A stretch of DNA of 64,000 nt, from assembly GCA_003586115.2 (NCBI GenBank), contig QVOM02000049.1, forward strand, positions 23,823,514 to 23,887,513, in the 5' to 3' direction. Origin of the DNA: Salvator merianae (taxonomy: Eukaryota; Chordata; Lepidosauria; Squamata; Teiidae). Below the pieces are notes generated by a model, which was not told the DNA's origin, made no database searches, and saw nothing but the letters and a program-made list of their open reading frames with translations. Positions within the stretch are counted from its first letter, which is position 1, and each line of letters starts with the position of its first letter. This document shows, in pieces, positions 47,515-56,559 of the stretch. The translations under genes and the position numbers were made by a program.

Positions 47515-48078
47515 CTGAGCAGTGAGAATCCCCAGACCCAAAAAAATCAGCAGGCAACAGCCTACAGACATCTCAAGCCATTGGTATTTACTAATTGCAG
47601 CAGTAAAGCATATGCAGGAAGGTTTTGTTACTGATAAAAAGCCTGATCCAGAGGAACAGCTGAGCAAGATCAACATCAGGCAGGAGTCATTAGTCAGGAA
47701 GCCAGGGTCAGTCAGTCCAATAGAAACATACAGGAACATGGGAGTTGCTTGCAGGGCAGGTTGCCAGCAACACCGAGGCTTTTCCCAGCTTTTATTCTTC
47801 AGGACCAACTGCAGAGTTCAACAGGTGGGGAGGGCATGGGTAGCGTTCTTTCATCTTTTGCTTTAGTCTTAAAGCCCTAAGCCTGTTAACCTTCTAGGTC
47901 TCTGCTGGCTAAGGAGACATCTCTCCCTCTCAGGGCTATGGGAAGACCCAAGTCCTGGAGAGTCTGTTCCACTTGAGTAAGGGTTTTCCGACCCTAGTAG
48001 GTCACTGGGTCCAGGTGCCCTGTCCTCATCTGAGGATTCCGAGGAATCAGCGTCCATTGGTGCAGGGCAGGGCATGAC
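47515..48078 (-). mobile_element. Possible solo LTR between satellite blocks
   Basis: About 560 bp of non-satellite DNA separates blocks B and C. On the minus strand it starts 'tgtcatgccctgc' and ends 'ggattctcactgctca' (TG...CA), with a polyadenylation-like 'gaataaaagctggg' about two fifths along, the plan of a retroelement LTR. A Ser/Asp/Glu-rich frame (47869-48165 minus) overlaps the start. The flanking pentamers (gtcac/gtcag) are only nearly identical and not at the exact ends. No second LTR or internal region is visible. Confidence 0.35.
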
Positions 48079-49340
48079 AGTCAGGGATAGAGTTAGGGTC
48101 AGGGTCAGGGTCAGGGCTAGGATTAGGGTTTGTATTGTGTTAGGATTATATATCCTATATCCCATATCATGTTAGAGTTATGGTTATGGTTGTGGTTATA
48201 GTTAAGGTTGCAGTTACAGTTACGGTTACGGTTACGGTTACGGTTATGGTTATGGTTATGGTTAGGGTTAGGGTTAGGTTTAAGATTTGGGTTTGCAGTA
48301 GGGTTAAGGTTGTTATTGCCTTCAGTTTATATGTCCCATGTTGTGTTAGGGTTATGCATATGGTTAGGGTTAGGGTTCACATTAGCGTTAATGTTAGTGT
48401 TAGTATTGCATTAGGTTTGCATATCCCATGTCATGGTCAGTATTAGAGTTAGATTCAGAGTTATGGTTAGTATTCTTTTAGGGTTAGAGTCAGAGTCATG
48501 GTCACGGTCAAGATTTGGGTTAGGGTCACTGTTTGAGTTAGAGTTAGATTCAGAGTTTGGGTTAATATTGGGTTAGAGATAAGCTTAGAGTTTGGGTCAG
48601 GGTTAGAGTAAGGGTCAGGGTCATACTTATGGTTAGCATAATAGTTACAGTTGGGGTTTGAGTTATGGTTAGGGCTAAGACTAAGGCTAGGGGTTGGGGT
48701 AGGGTGAGGTTGAGGTTGAGGGGACATATTGCATTAGGGTAAGTGTTACGGTTAGGGTTAGGGCTAGGGCTAGGGTTAGGGTTAGGGCTAGGGTTGGAGT
48801 AGGGTTAGGGTTAGGGTTAGGACTAAGGTTAGGACTAGGGCTGGGGTAGGGGTTAGCATTATGGCTAGCATTAGGGTTAAGTTAAGATCAGTGTTAAAGT
48901 CAGAGTCAGATTCATTGTTAGAGTTAGAGTTAGAGTTAGTTTCAGATTTAGGGTTAGTATTAGGTTAGGGTTAGGGTTTGAATTGCATTAGATTAGTATC
49001 TCCAATGTTTGGTTATGGTTTATAGTTATGGTTATGGTTATGGTTTTCATTATGGTTTTCGTTACGGTTATGCTTATGGTTATGGATATGTTTACTGTTA
49101 GGGTTAGGATGTGGCTTAGGGTCAGGGTTAGATTTAGTTTCAGGGTCAGGTTTTGAGCTAGGGTCAGTTTCAGTGTTAGGGTCATGGTCAGTGTTATAAT
49201 TAGATTCAGAGTTTGGGTTAGGATTAGGGTTAGGGTATGGGTTGGGGTAGGGGTAGGGTTTGGGTTAGGGTTAGGGTTAGGGTTAGGGTTAGGGTTTATA
49301 CTGCATTAGGTTCATATGTCTCATGTTGTGTTAGCATTAT
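48079..49340 (+). repeat. Telomere-like hexamer satellite, block C (largest)
   Basis: About 1.26 kb of TTAGGG, TCAGGG, TTAGAG, TTATGG and TTACGG hexamers with at least five punctuating motifs (48131-48175, 48311-48350, 48403-48440, 48979-49018, 49297-49335). The TTACGG to TTATGG to TTAGGG succession at 48215-48280 is strikingly ordered. The right end is cut by an L1 3' end. Confidence 0.94.
48215..48280 (+). repeat. Ordered variant run TTACGG, TTATGG, TTAGGG
   Basis: Successive blocks: about four TTACGG, three TTATGG, then TTAGGG. Neighbouring hexamers share the same variant, as expected from slippage or unequal exchange. Confidence 0.92.
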
Positions 49341-49344
49341 TGTT

Positions 49345-49680
49345 GTCTTTATGTTTATTATTTTTCTATATAATTATTTTATTGAAAATTAATAAAATAT
49401 TCAACCAATTACAAAAGTGAAAGAAAAAATACAAAATATAAAAAAGAAAGAACCACTACTACCCTCCACTCCTTTTCTCCACGACACTTGACTGACTTTG
49501 GATCAAACAATCTGGTATCTCACATATAGGCTTAGCTGATACATTTCAAAACCAATTATTTTTCAGCAAAAGTTTCATCTCTTATATTTTTAAATGCTTC
49601 AATACAAGGTTGCCATATGTCCCAAAAAGTTATTTTTGGTTTACCTCCTTCCATTTTTGTTTATGTTTATGAAATATATA
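49345..49680 (-). mobile_element. L1 3' end fragment, minus strand
   Basis: The + sequence begins with the reversed L1 tail ('attgaaaattaataaaatat') and includes the minus-strand frame 'TFWDIWQPCIEAFKNIRDET' typical of the last ORF2 residues. It follows satellite block C directly, so the insertion or deletion breakpoint lies at about 49340-49380. Confidence 0.7.
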
Positions 49681-50930
49681 CATATATTAATTTTAAATCA
49701 TTTTTATTATACAAAAAGGAGTAACAAATCATAACAAAAGATAGTGCTCCCCCCCAAAAAAAAATATTGAAAAAACCAAAAAACAATAACTAATACACCA
49801 CCACTACACTATCCAACTATCCCTTGTGCACACTGGTTGACAGCTTCTAGATGACTTCTTCCATCTTTTTTCTCTTTCATTTTCCTTTTAGCTGGACCAA
49901 AGAGTTAGTTCTGTTATTTCTTCTCTTAATTTTTCTGGCGCTTGGAGTCTTGTTGAAAAATACAATACGTCTTTCCATTTTTTCTGTTTTAGAAAGCAAT
50001 TTCATACCTTGACTTTTAAATCTTATTTCCCACATTTTATCAAATTTATATTGTTCCAATAGATACCTATATCTATATCCAATTATCGAATGACCATTTA
50101 TTACTTTCCCTCCATCCCAATACAACTGTTGATTGTGCTGCATATATAATTTGAGCAAATAAATACTGTTTTTCCTCGCTTATTCTCTCTAATGTCACTT
50201 CAAAAAAACCTAGTTCAAATGATAAATTCAAATTTATATTTAAAATTTCATTAATTTTATTCTGAATATCACTCCAAGACAGTTTTATATCGCATTCCCA
50301 CCAAAGGTGGAAATATGTACCTCTCTGTCCATACCCATGCCAGCAATGCAGTGACAGCGTAGGTATCATATATGCTAATTGTGATGGTGTTCTATACCAT
50401 CTATAGAATATCTTAAGAACCGTTTCCTGTAGCCTATTATTCTTTAATTCATTAATTTTCTTCATTTTTTGCCCAAAATTTTCCCTTGTAATATTAATAT
50501 CTAACTACCATATTTGAAACACACTTTTCATTATTTCATTATTCTGGTTTGTTAATAAACCATATATTTTACTTCCTATTCCTCTTGATCCCTTCAAATG
50601 TTCTTCCAATATTTCCTCTATCTCTGTCAATGGTATGTAGCTCAATAACTGTATATTATGAGTTACATACCAATTTCTCAAAGAATTATAAGTTAACCAT
50701 CTTCTCCCCAGGGCCTGTCTTATTTCCTGTTCCTTCCATTTCCCTCTATTATTATATAGATCCTTTAAATATTTAAACCTATATTCCTTTAATTGGTGTA
50801 ATATTCTTTTTTCTAACACCTCTTGATCCTTATTTTTATATTCAATAATTGTATATTTTAATATTTTTGGTGCTTATTTCTGTTAATAGATTCTCAAAAC
50901 TTCCATTACTTGTTTCGTTGGTCCATATTA
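49681..50930 (-). pseudogene. L1 ORF2 C-terminal region, minus strand
   Basis: The minus strand encodes about 330 residues of an L1 ORF2 C-terminal half. 50819-50505 reads 'MLEKRILHQLKEYRFKYLKD' with 'IRQALGRRWLTYNSLRNWYV'. 50465-50073 reads 'QETVLKIFYRWYRTPSQLAY', then a cysteine/histidine block 'LHCWHGYGQRGTYFHLWWEC', then 'AQIIYAAQSTVVLGWRE' and 'WSFDNWI'. After that the frame decays; a 3' UTR runs to an A/T-rich end near 49690. A stop separates the two open parts at about 50502. The CW...GTFYHLWW motif is preserved here, unlike the 11470 copy. Compare 21150-21790. Dead copy, probably inserted into the satellite domain. Confidence 0.85.
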
Positions 50931-51235
50931 TTCTCTAAATTTTCTCACTGCTTATGAAATATATTGATACAGAATAAGTTTCCACTAATCTTCCCTCCAG
51001 TTACACACAAGTAAGTTATTGGCATACTTCCACTCCCTTGCAATCTTCTGTTAGGCGACATATACCAATGAAGAAAGCAGCCACTTAGAATGATGGGGAA
51101 TTTTTAGTATGGATAAATCATGCAACAAATATATTTGAGGAGTGAGAGGAAATTGAACTTCAATAATTTTCTTTATCTGTAGATATATCGCTTCCCAAAA
51201 CTTTTTTACTTTTCTGCAACTCCACTATTGATGAC
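50931..51235 (-). mobile_element. Further L1-like fragment, minus strand
   Basis: In one minus frame the residues 'KSFGKRYIYR' and 'LLKFNFLSLLKYICC' resemble the ORF2 stretch after the cysteine/histidine block ('..FW..I...+..L.......P...LL'). This would be a second, older L1 upstream of the first, since this stretch should lie downstream of 50073 in a single copy. Identification is weak. Confidence 0.4.
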
Positions 51236-51475
51236 TGTGGTTATGGGTATGGTTAGGGTTAGGGTCAGGATCAGGATCAGGATCAGTGTTTGAGTTAGAA
51301 TTAGAGTCAGAGTTCAGGTTAGAATTAGGTTATGGTTAGTATTAGAGTTTAAGTCAGGGTCAGGGTTAGAATAAGGGTCATGGACAGTGTCAGTGTCAGG
51401 GATAGGGTTAGGGGTTGGGGTCAGGGTTGGGGTAGGGTTAAGTTGAGGGGAAGCATCTGGTGAGGAATGGGGGAT
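51236..51475 (+). repeat. Telomere-like hexamer satellite, block D
   Basis: TTAGGG/TCAGGA/TCAGGG/TTGGGG hexamers on +, resuming directly after the L1 fragments. Confidence 0.92.
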
Positions 51476-51494
51476 GATTTTACATATAGCATTC

Positions 51495-51606
51495 AATTAT
51501 ATGTTTGTTTGTCTCTTAATTGTATATGTTTCTTGTTCCGACCTTCGTTGAAAGGGGCGTTATAAATAAACGTAGTAGTAGTAGTTATTATTGTTGTTGT
51601 TGTTTA
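51495..51606 (+). mobile_element. LINE (L2-like) 3' tail with (GTA)n/(TTG)n
   Basis: 'ttgaaaggggcgttataaat' followed by 'aaacgtagtagtagtag' is the 3' end of an L2-like LINE with its simple-repeat tail, inserted between satellite blocks D and E. Confidence 0.65.
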
Positions 51607-52395
51607 GAGTTAGAGTTAGTATTAGGGTTAGGGTTAAGGTTAGTGTCAGTGTCAGAGTTAGAGTTAGAGTGAGATTCAGAGTTAGGGTTAGTATTGGGTT
51701 AGAGTTAGGGTTAGGGTTAGGATTAGGGTTAGGCTTATTGGATTAGGTTCATATGTCCCATGTCGTGTTAGGTTTAAAGTTAGGGTGAGGGTTATGGTTA
51801 GGGTTAGGATTAGGATTAGGATTAGGATTGCATTAGGTTCGTACATCCCATATTGCTTTAGGGTTAGGGTCAGGGTCAGTATTAGATTTAGGGTTATTAT
51901 TAGATGAAGTTTGGGCATCCATTTCTTGTTAGGGTTAGGTTCGGGGTTGGCGGCATTGGCATTAGGGTTAGGGTTAGTATTGCATGATGTCTGGGTGTCC
52001 TGCACTATGTTAGGTTTAGGCTTAGCATTAGGGTTATGGTTAGAGTTACGGTCAGGGTCAGTTAGGGTTTTTACTAGATGAAGTTTGGGCATCCCATTTC
52101 TTGTTTGTATTAACGTTAGGGTAATACTTAGGCTTAGGCTTTACATTACGATATTTTCAGGTGTCCCTTCTCAAGCAGGCTTTGGCTTGAGCTTGAGCTT
52201 GAGCTTTGGCTTTGGCTTTGGCTTTGGCTTTGGCTTTGGCTTTGGCTTTGGCTTTGGCTTTGGCTTCATCATATTTGGGCTTCCTATGTCGAATTAGGAT
52301 TAGAGTTAGCAGTGCATTAGTTTCAGATGTCCCATTTGGGGTGAGGGTTAGGGTTGGCCTTGCATTATTTTCTGGCTTCCCATGTCGAGTTGGAA
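51607..52395 (+). repeat. Telomere-like hexamer satellite, block E
   Basis: Dense hexamers plus the richest concentration of punctuating motifs (51736-51772, 51826-51863, 51895-51933, 51976-52014, 52068-52106, 52267-52298, 52308-52348, 52360-52392) and a TTTGGC array. The right end meets the transposase relic. Confidence 0.93.
52180..52266 (+). repeat. (TTGAGC)n-(TTTGGC)n hexamer array
   Basis: A few TTGAGC units followed by about ten perfect TTTGGC units. Same 6-bp period as the telomere-like repeat but lacking the GGG core. Translates as KAKAKA/LALALA/FGFGFG in the different frames, so open frames here are artefacts. Confidence 0.95.
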
Positions 52396-52452
52396 TTGGC
52401 GTTCTTCTGACTAAGGACCACACTATACCTTTCTCTTGTTGTACTGCATATT

Positions 52453-53660
52453 GTACAGGATGAGCCATGGAAAAGTAGCCCACAACATTGTGTTACCCTG
52501 TGTGCAGTGTTCCGGCTTTATTTTGCCCTGCTATTCAGTACTTCTGTGCACATCACATCATAACGATGGTGTTCTCCCTGCAACAGCAAACAGTGATTGT
52601 GGAAGTCTATGTGCAAAACTGATTAATTACAGAAATGCAAGAGGCCTTTGCCACCAAGTACCCAGGAACAAAACCACTGACTAAACATTGTATTTAGAGG
52701 CTGGTTCAGAGATGGCACCAAATCAGCTGTGTCGCAGACATGAAGAAATCGAGGCCTTCATTAGTCCAGATGCCTGAAGTCATCTGTAGCATTCAGCAGT
52801 GGATTGCAAATAGCCCCTGAAAATCAACCCAGAGACTGTCCCACCAAGTTGGTGTCAGCAAGTGCTGAAATCTCTGGACCTGAAACCCTACCAAATAACA
52901 TTTGTGCAGGAATTGAAAGAGCCCGACAAAGCTAAACGCATAAATTACAAGTGGCTGACTAAAATTGCTGGAGGACTTTTGGATCCATTCCTGTGCTTGA
53001 CGACAGGTGAAGCGTGGTTTTATTTATCAGGTCACATGAATTCACAGAATGCAAGGTACTGGCCTACTGGAAATCCCCACCTGACTCATGAAACATCATT
53101 ACAAGATCAAAAAATTAGCGTTTAATGCAAAGTGTCAGGAATATGAATAGTGGGCCCAATTTTCTTTGAATCAACTGTGAATACTGCGGTTTATGTGGAC
53201 ATTTTTGAACAGTTTTACAACCAACACCAGAAGAAAGAATGTACCGCTTTTTCCAACAAGATGGGGAAACGTGACACACCTCCTGCAACTCACTGGCATG
53301 GGCTCATGAACTGTTTATGGAGGAGCAAACTGTGAGCAAGGGGTTATGACCACTATGTTCCCCAGACTTGTCCACATGCAATTTTTATCTTTGGGTAAAT
53401 TTAAAGCAGAAAGTATACGCCAATAATTCGCATACCCTGGAACACCTCTGCAGCATCACCGTTGAAGAACTGCAGGCAGTATCAGGCAACATGCTGCAAC
53501 ATGCCCAGAGGTGCATAGACGTGAACAGGGACCACTTCCAGCATCTATTGTAACATGTGGGTAAGTCAATAAAGCTTTGGAAAAACAATGCACTTTCTCG
53601 TTCTTCCTGTCATCGGAGGCAGGGTACTTTATTTCTCTTCTCTTTGCCATCTCATCAGGA
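52453..53660 (+). mobile_element. Tc1/mariner-superfamily DNA transposon, decayed
   Basis: Element containing the transposase relic below. A possible left terminus 'caggatgagccatggaaaag' (52456 onward) and the complement of 53620-53660 ('cctgatgagatggcaaag') share an interrupted resemblance (GATGAG, ATGG, AAAG), which could be old terminal inverted repeats. A TA target duplication could not be assigned. It lies between blocks E and F of the telomere-like satellite. Confidence 0.55.
52580..53552 (+). pseudogene. Transposase pseudogene, Tc1/mariner superfamily with DUF4817-like N-terminus
   Basis: Joining the three frames by eye shows a complete domain order. An N-terminal helix-turn-helix of the DUF4817 kind is seen in 'LITEMQEAFATKYPG' (about 52619-52665) and 'VADMKKSRPSLVQMPEVI'. 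A linker follows with 'LDLKPYQITFVQELKEPDKA' (52875-52935), then the DDE nuclease: 'TTGEAWFYLSGHMNSQNARY' (53000-53060), 'FFQQDGET' (53248-53271), and 'SPDLSTCNFYLW' (53359-53394). This layout is typical of transposases common in arthropods. Two of three catalytic acids are gone: the first is Gly (codon 53006), the third Asn (53380), while the middle Asp (53260) remains. Several stops and at least one frameshift interrupt it, e.g. TGA at 53272. The last block stays open to a stop at about 53550. It cannot be active. Confidence 0.85.
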
Positions 53661-53768
53661 AAACTGACCAGTAAGAATTGGGACAGCGTCTTGTAATTTT
53701 TACCATGGCATGGCTTTTTTTCTTTTCACCAACAACCAGCCATTCCAAGGAGATGATGAACTTTTTGT
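53647..53768 (+). repeat. Duplicated ~120-bp flank, copy 1
   Basis: 'gccatctcatcaggaaaact', 'gaccagtaagaattggga' and 'catggcatggctttttttct' parallel 54178-54290 ('gccatctgcacagaaaacag', 'tccagtaatacctgggaa', 'ctggcatggctttttcttta') with moderate divergence. Each copy leads into a telomere-like block. Confidence 0.75.
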
Positions 53769-53995
53769 GGGCTAGAGTTAATATTAGTGTTAGGGTTTGT
53801 CTACGGTTTTGGTAACAGTTGCTATTACTGTTACTGGTTTGAGGGTTGGAGTTAATGGGTTGGGATTAGGGTTAATCTAGGTTTTTTGTTAGGGATAGGG
53901 TTAAGTTTCGGGTTAGGCTTATTGTAGAGTTAGTTTAGATGTAGGCATGGGAATATGGCTAGGATAAGTTTTAGGTTTAGGGTCAGGGTTATGGT
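53769..53995 (+). repeat. Telomere-like hexamer satellite, block F (degenerate)
   Basis: Degenerate TTAGGG/TTAGTG/TTAGGT repeats on +, much less regular than blocks A-E. Confidence 0.85.
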
Positions 53996-54009
53996 TTTTC
54001 TGTTTTGGC

Positions 54010-54176
54010 AGCACAACACACCTTAGGAGATGATGAGCTCTCCTTTGCTGGAGATTTTCAAGGAGACGCTGGACAGACATTTGTCTGAGATGGTTTAGTG
54101 AATCCTGCATTGAGCAGGGCATTGCACTCGATGACCCTGGTGGTTCCTTCCAACTCTATGATTCTATGATTCTGTT
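54010..54176 (+). mobile_element. CR1 LINE 3' end
   Basis: 'gctggagattttcaaggaga', 'cgctggacagacatttgtct' and the terminal octamer run 'ctatgattctatgattctg' (about 54157-54176) are diagnostic of CR1. It is 5' truncated and orientation + is set by the tail. Confidence 0.92.
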
Positions 54177-54177
54177 T

Positions 54178-54290
54178 GCCATCTGCACAGAAAACAGTCC
54201 AGTAATACCTGGGAATGCAGGAGAACCTTTAAATGTTGAGCCTGGCATGGCTTTTTCTTTACACAAACAATCAACCACTCCTAGCATATG
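54178..54290 (+). repeat. Duplicated ~120-bp flank, copy 2
   Basis: See 53647-53768. Its presence on the far side of the CR1 and block F implies a duplication of about 530 bp of the satellite edge. Confidence 0.75.
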
Positions 54291-54335
54291 AGTTAGGGTT
54301 AGGGCTATGGTTCATCTAGGATTGAGGTTGTAGTT
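54291..54335 (+). repeat. Telomere-like hexamer satellite, block G (last)
   Basis: Two TTAGGG-like units and degenerate continuation; the right limit of the domain. Confidence 0.8.
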
Positions 54336-54657
54336 ACCTCAGTATCATGATAATTTACCTAACATTTCCTGTTAGCTAGTGCAAAATAAGGGTTACTTTC
54401 TTTGAGATCACTGTGAGGACTGTTAAAGCCTACATCTTTGCACCTGAAAGGGTTTTTTTGTTAACTGCTCCTAATTAGAGCTGACGCTTGCTGCTTATAC
54501 GGACACAGCTGTACCCTGTTATCTTGGCCGTGTGAAGAATGCTAGAGATTGAAACAGTGATTTGCCTGCTTCTCAGTCAGCCATTCTGCCTTGAAGATAC
54601 AGACACTTCTACACAGAAACAAACTGGAAATTATGCAAAAAGGCAGATTTTTATTTA
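54336..54657. other. Intergenic stretch, nothing recognised
   Basis: Ordinary sequence resumes after the satellite domain. Confidence 0.4.
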
Positions 54658-54879
54658 GAGCCCAGTCACACCTAAGTTTTAATTCAGCTTCAGTCCACTT
54701 TTGGATTGAAAGAACACATCAGCCAAGTGGCTAATCATTTTCTTTCTACATTATCTAACCCAAAGGTGGGTTTTCTGAGTTAGACAGTGCTGAAAGAAAA
54801 CATCTTATTACTTCAGTGATGCGTTCTTTCAGTGGAAAGTGGACGGAAGCTGGGTTAAACCTTAGGTGTGACTGGGCCC
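54658..54879. mobile_element. 222-bp palindromic MITE, copy 2
   Basis: Same element and same length as 44259-44480, about 85-90% alike by eye: 'gagcccagtcacacctaagt' to 'cttaggtgtgactgggccc'. Flanks TTA/TTA agree with a 3-bp duplication. A third, partial copy starts at 61052. Confidence 0.87.
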
Positions 54880-56555
54880 TTAGTCTCATGTAGCCACTAT
54901 GTTAGTCAATTAGGACATGTGAAACTCACAGTATGGATTGCCATGTAGCACTCTGACAAAACCAGTGAGATCTGAGTCACAAGAGAAACTTTAACTTTTT
55001 GTAGCTTCTTTTTTTTAAAAAAAAAACCCACTATTTACTTGAGATCTATAATTAGGGCAAAACCCTCAAGTACATCCAAGTTAAGATCTTATTTCTGATA
55101 CAAAAGAAAAACTCATTCAACACCGTATATATTCTCATTAGGTATATACTGAAAGACAAATCTTTAAAATTATACTTTGTCTTATAATTATTCTTGTGGT
55201 AGAAGTCCTCACCAAACCAGAACTGGGGCACTATTATATTAATCATTCCAAGCAAGATTCACAGAAAAGGGGGTGGGGGGTGGGAATGGTGTTATCTAGA
55301 CTGCGAATGGTGTTAAAAAAAAAGAAAACTGTGAAAAACAGTCAGCGCCTGGCAGTAAGTGGAGTCCTTAGAACTGACAACAGCTCAGCTTGCTTCGCTT
55401 AAACGTGCTTTATCAGGATATCTGTCTAATTAGAAGATCTCAGCCAAAGCACCCATGATCCTTAATAGCAATAGCTGCATCATGATAAAGATTGCAATCT
55501 CCTTAATTGAGATGCCTTCAGGTGTTTTAGTGGCACTGAGCAACACTTGAGGTTTGTGTGCTGGGATTCTTTTTTTAAATCTCTTCTCAACTGTGCCACA
55601 GGCTGAACATGTTTCAATTACCTCACCACAGCCTCCACTTAGGTCCCATGCGCCTCCCACATCTGTTAACCGGTATCACAAACAGTACAAATAATACTGT
55701 ATTTCTTAGAGCAGTAATTCTCAAACTATAGTATTCCAGGGGTTCCTGATTCCTGAAAAAAACAAACTCCTAGCATTCTACTTGCAGCATTCTGTGCCCG
55801 CCTCTGTGGGGTTGGCACGGAATGCTCGTAGTGGAATCCTGGGAAATGATGTTCGAGGGCTTCTAGAGAACGTGCCAATTGTACGTTCGCTGAATGTGAA
55901 CATGGTTTAAAGGCCCAGGACTGTTATGTTTATTCCCTAACAGTTCTGGTGGTAATTGGTTGCACTCGCTTACTCAGAAGTATAACCACAAAGTGGGGAA
56001 TCTACTCGCCTTCTGCTCTCAAAATTGCCACTTTTACAGGGCCTTCACGGGTAGCCCCGCAACAAGTTCAGCACATTCCTAAGAGCCACAGTTTCAAAAA
56101 ACCATGCTTCTAAAGCACAGCTCTCAATCAGGGCTGCAAACAGAGCTTAACAGCACCTTGATTCTCAAAAAGAAGGCTTCTTTCTGCATGAAAGGATGGA
56201 GATCTCAGCCATCACTTCGAAGTATCTGCTGTTAAAAGCAGAAATCCCAGCAGCCTCAGCCACAAAGCCAATAGTCAAGGGGGAAAGGAATTGTAGCTCA
56301 GTTACATCCAGAGGCCACATGTTTGCTTCTGTGATTTATGAATTTTCCCATTAGTTTCCAAGCTGGGCAGTGAGGTTGACAAAATAATCACCATTGTATA
56401 TCCTAACTCTATACTTCTAAAGCAGCAGCACCATCACAGCAGAAGTGTCTGCAAACTACATAGCTCACTCCTTGCTCTCTTTGAAGCTGGAACCAAAGTT
56501 GCCCATCTTCAAAGAAACAGCACAGTAGTGTTTTTCATCATCCTGGAAATGATCC
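54880..56555. other. Intergenic stretch, nothing recognised
   Basis: No exon or named repeat. Confidence 0.4.
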
Positions 56556-56559
56556 TAGA

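Noticed and set aside
45958..52395. CRISPR array (repeats with spacers)
   Set aside because: The period is 6 bp, the punctuating motif is irregularly spaced, and the window is vertebrate nuclear DNA.
53919..54122. 67-codon minus frame
   Set aside because: Overlaps a CR1 3' end and degenerate hexamers.
45958..54335. True chromosome end (telomere)
   Set aside because: Hexamers are degenerate and interrupted, and about 10 kb of ordinary sequence including a CpG-rich region follows on the right.
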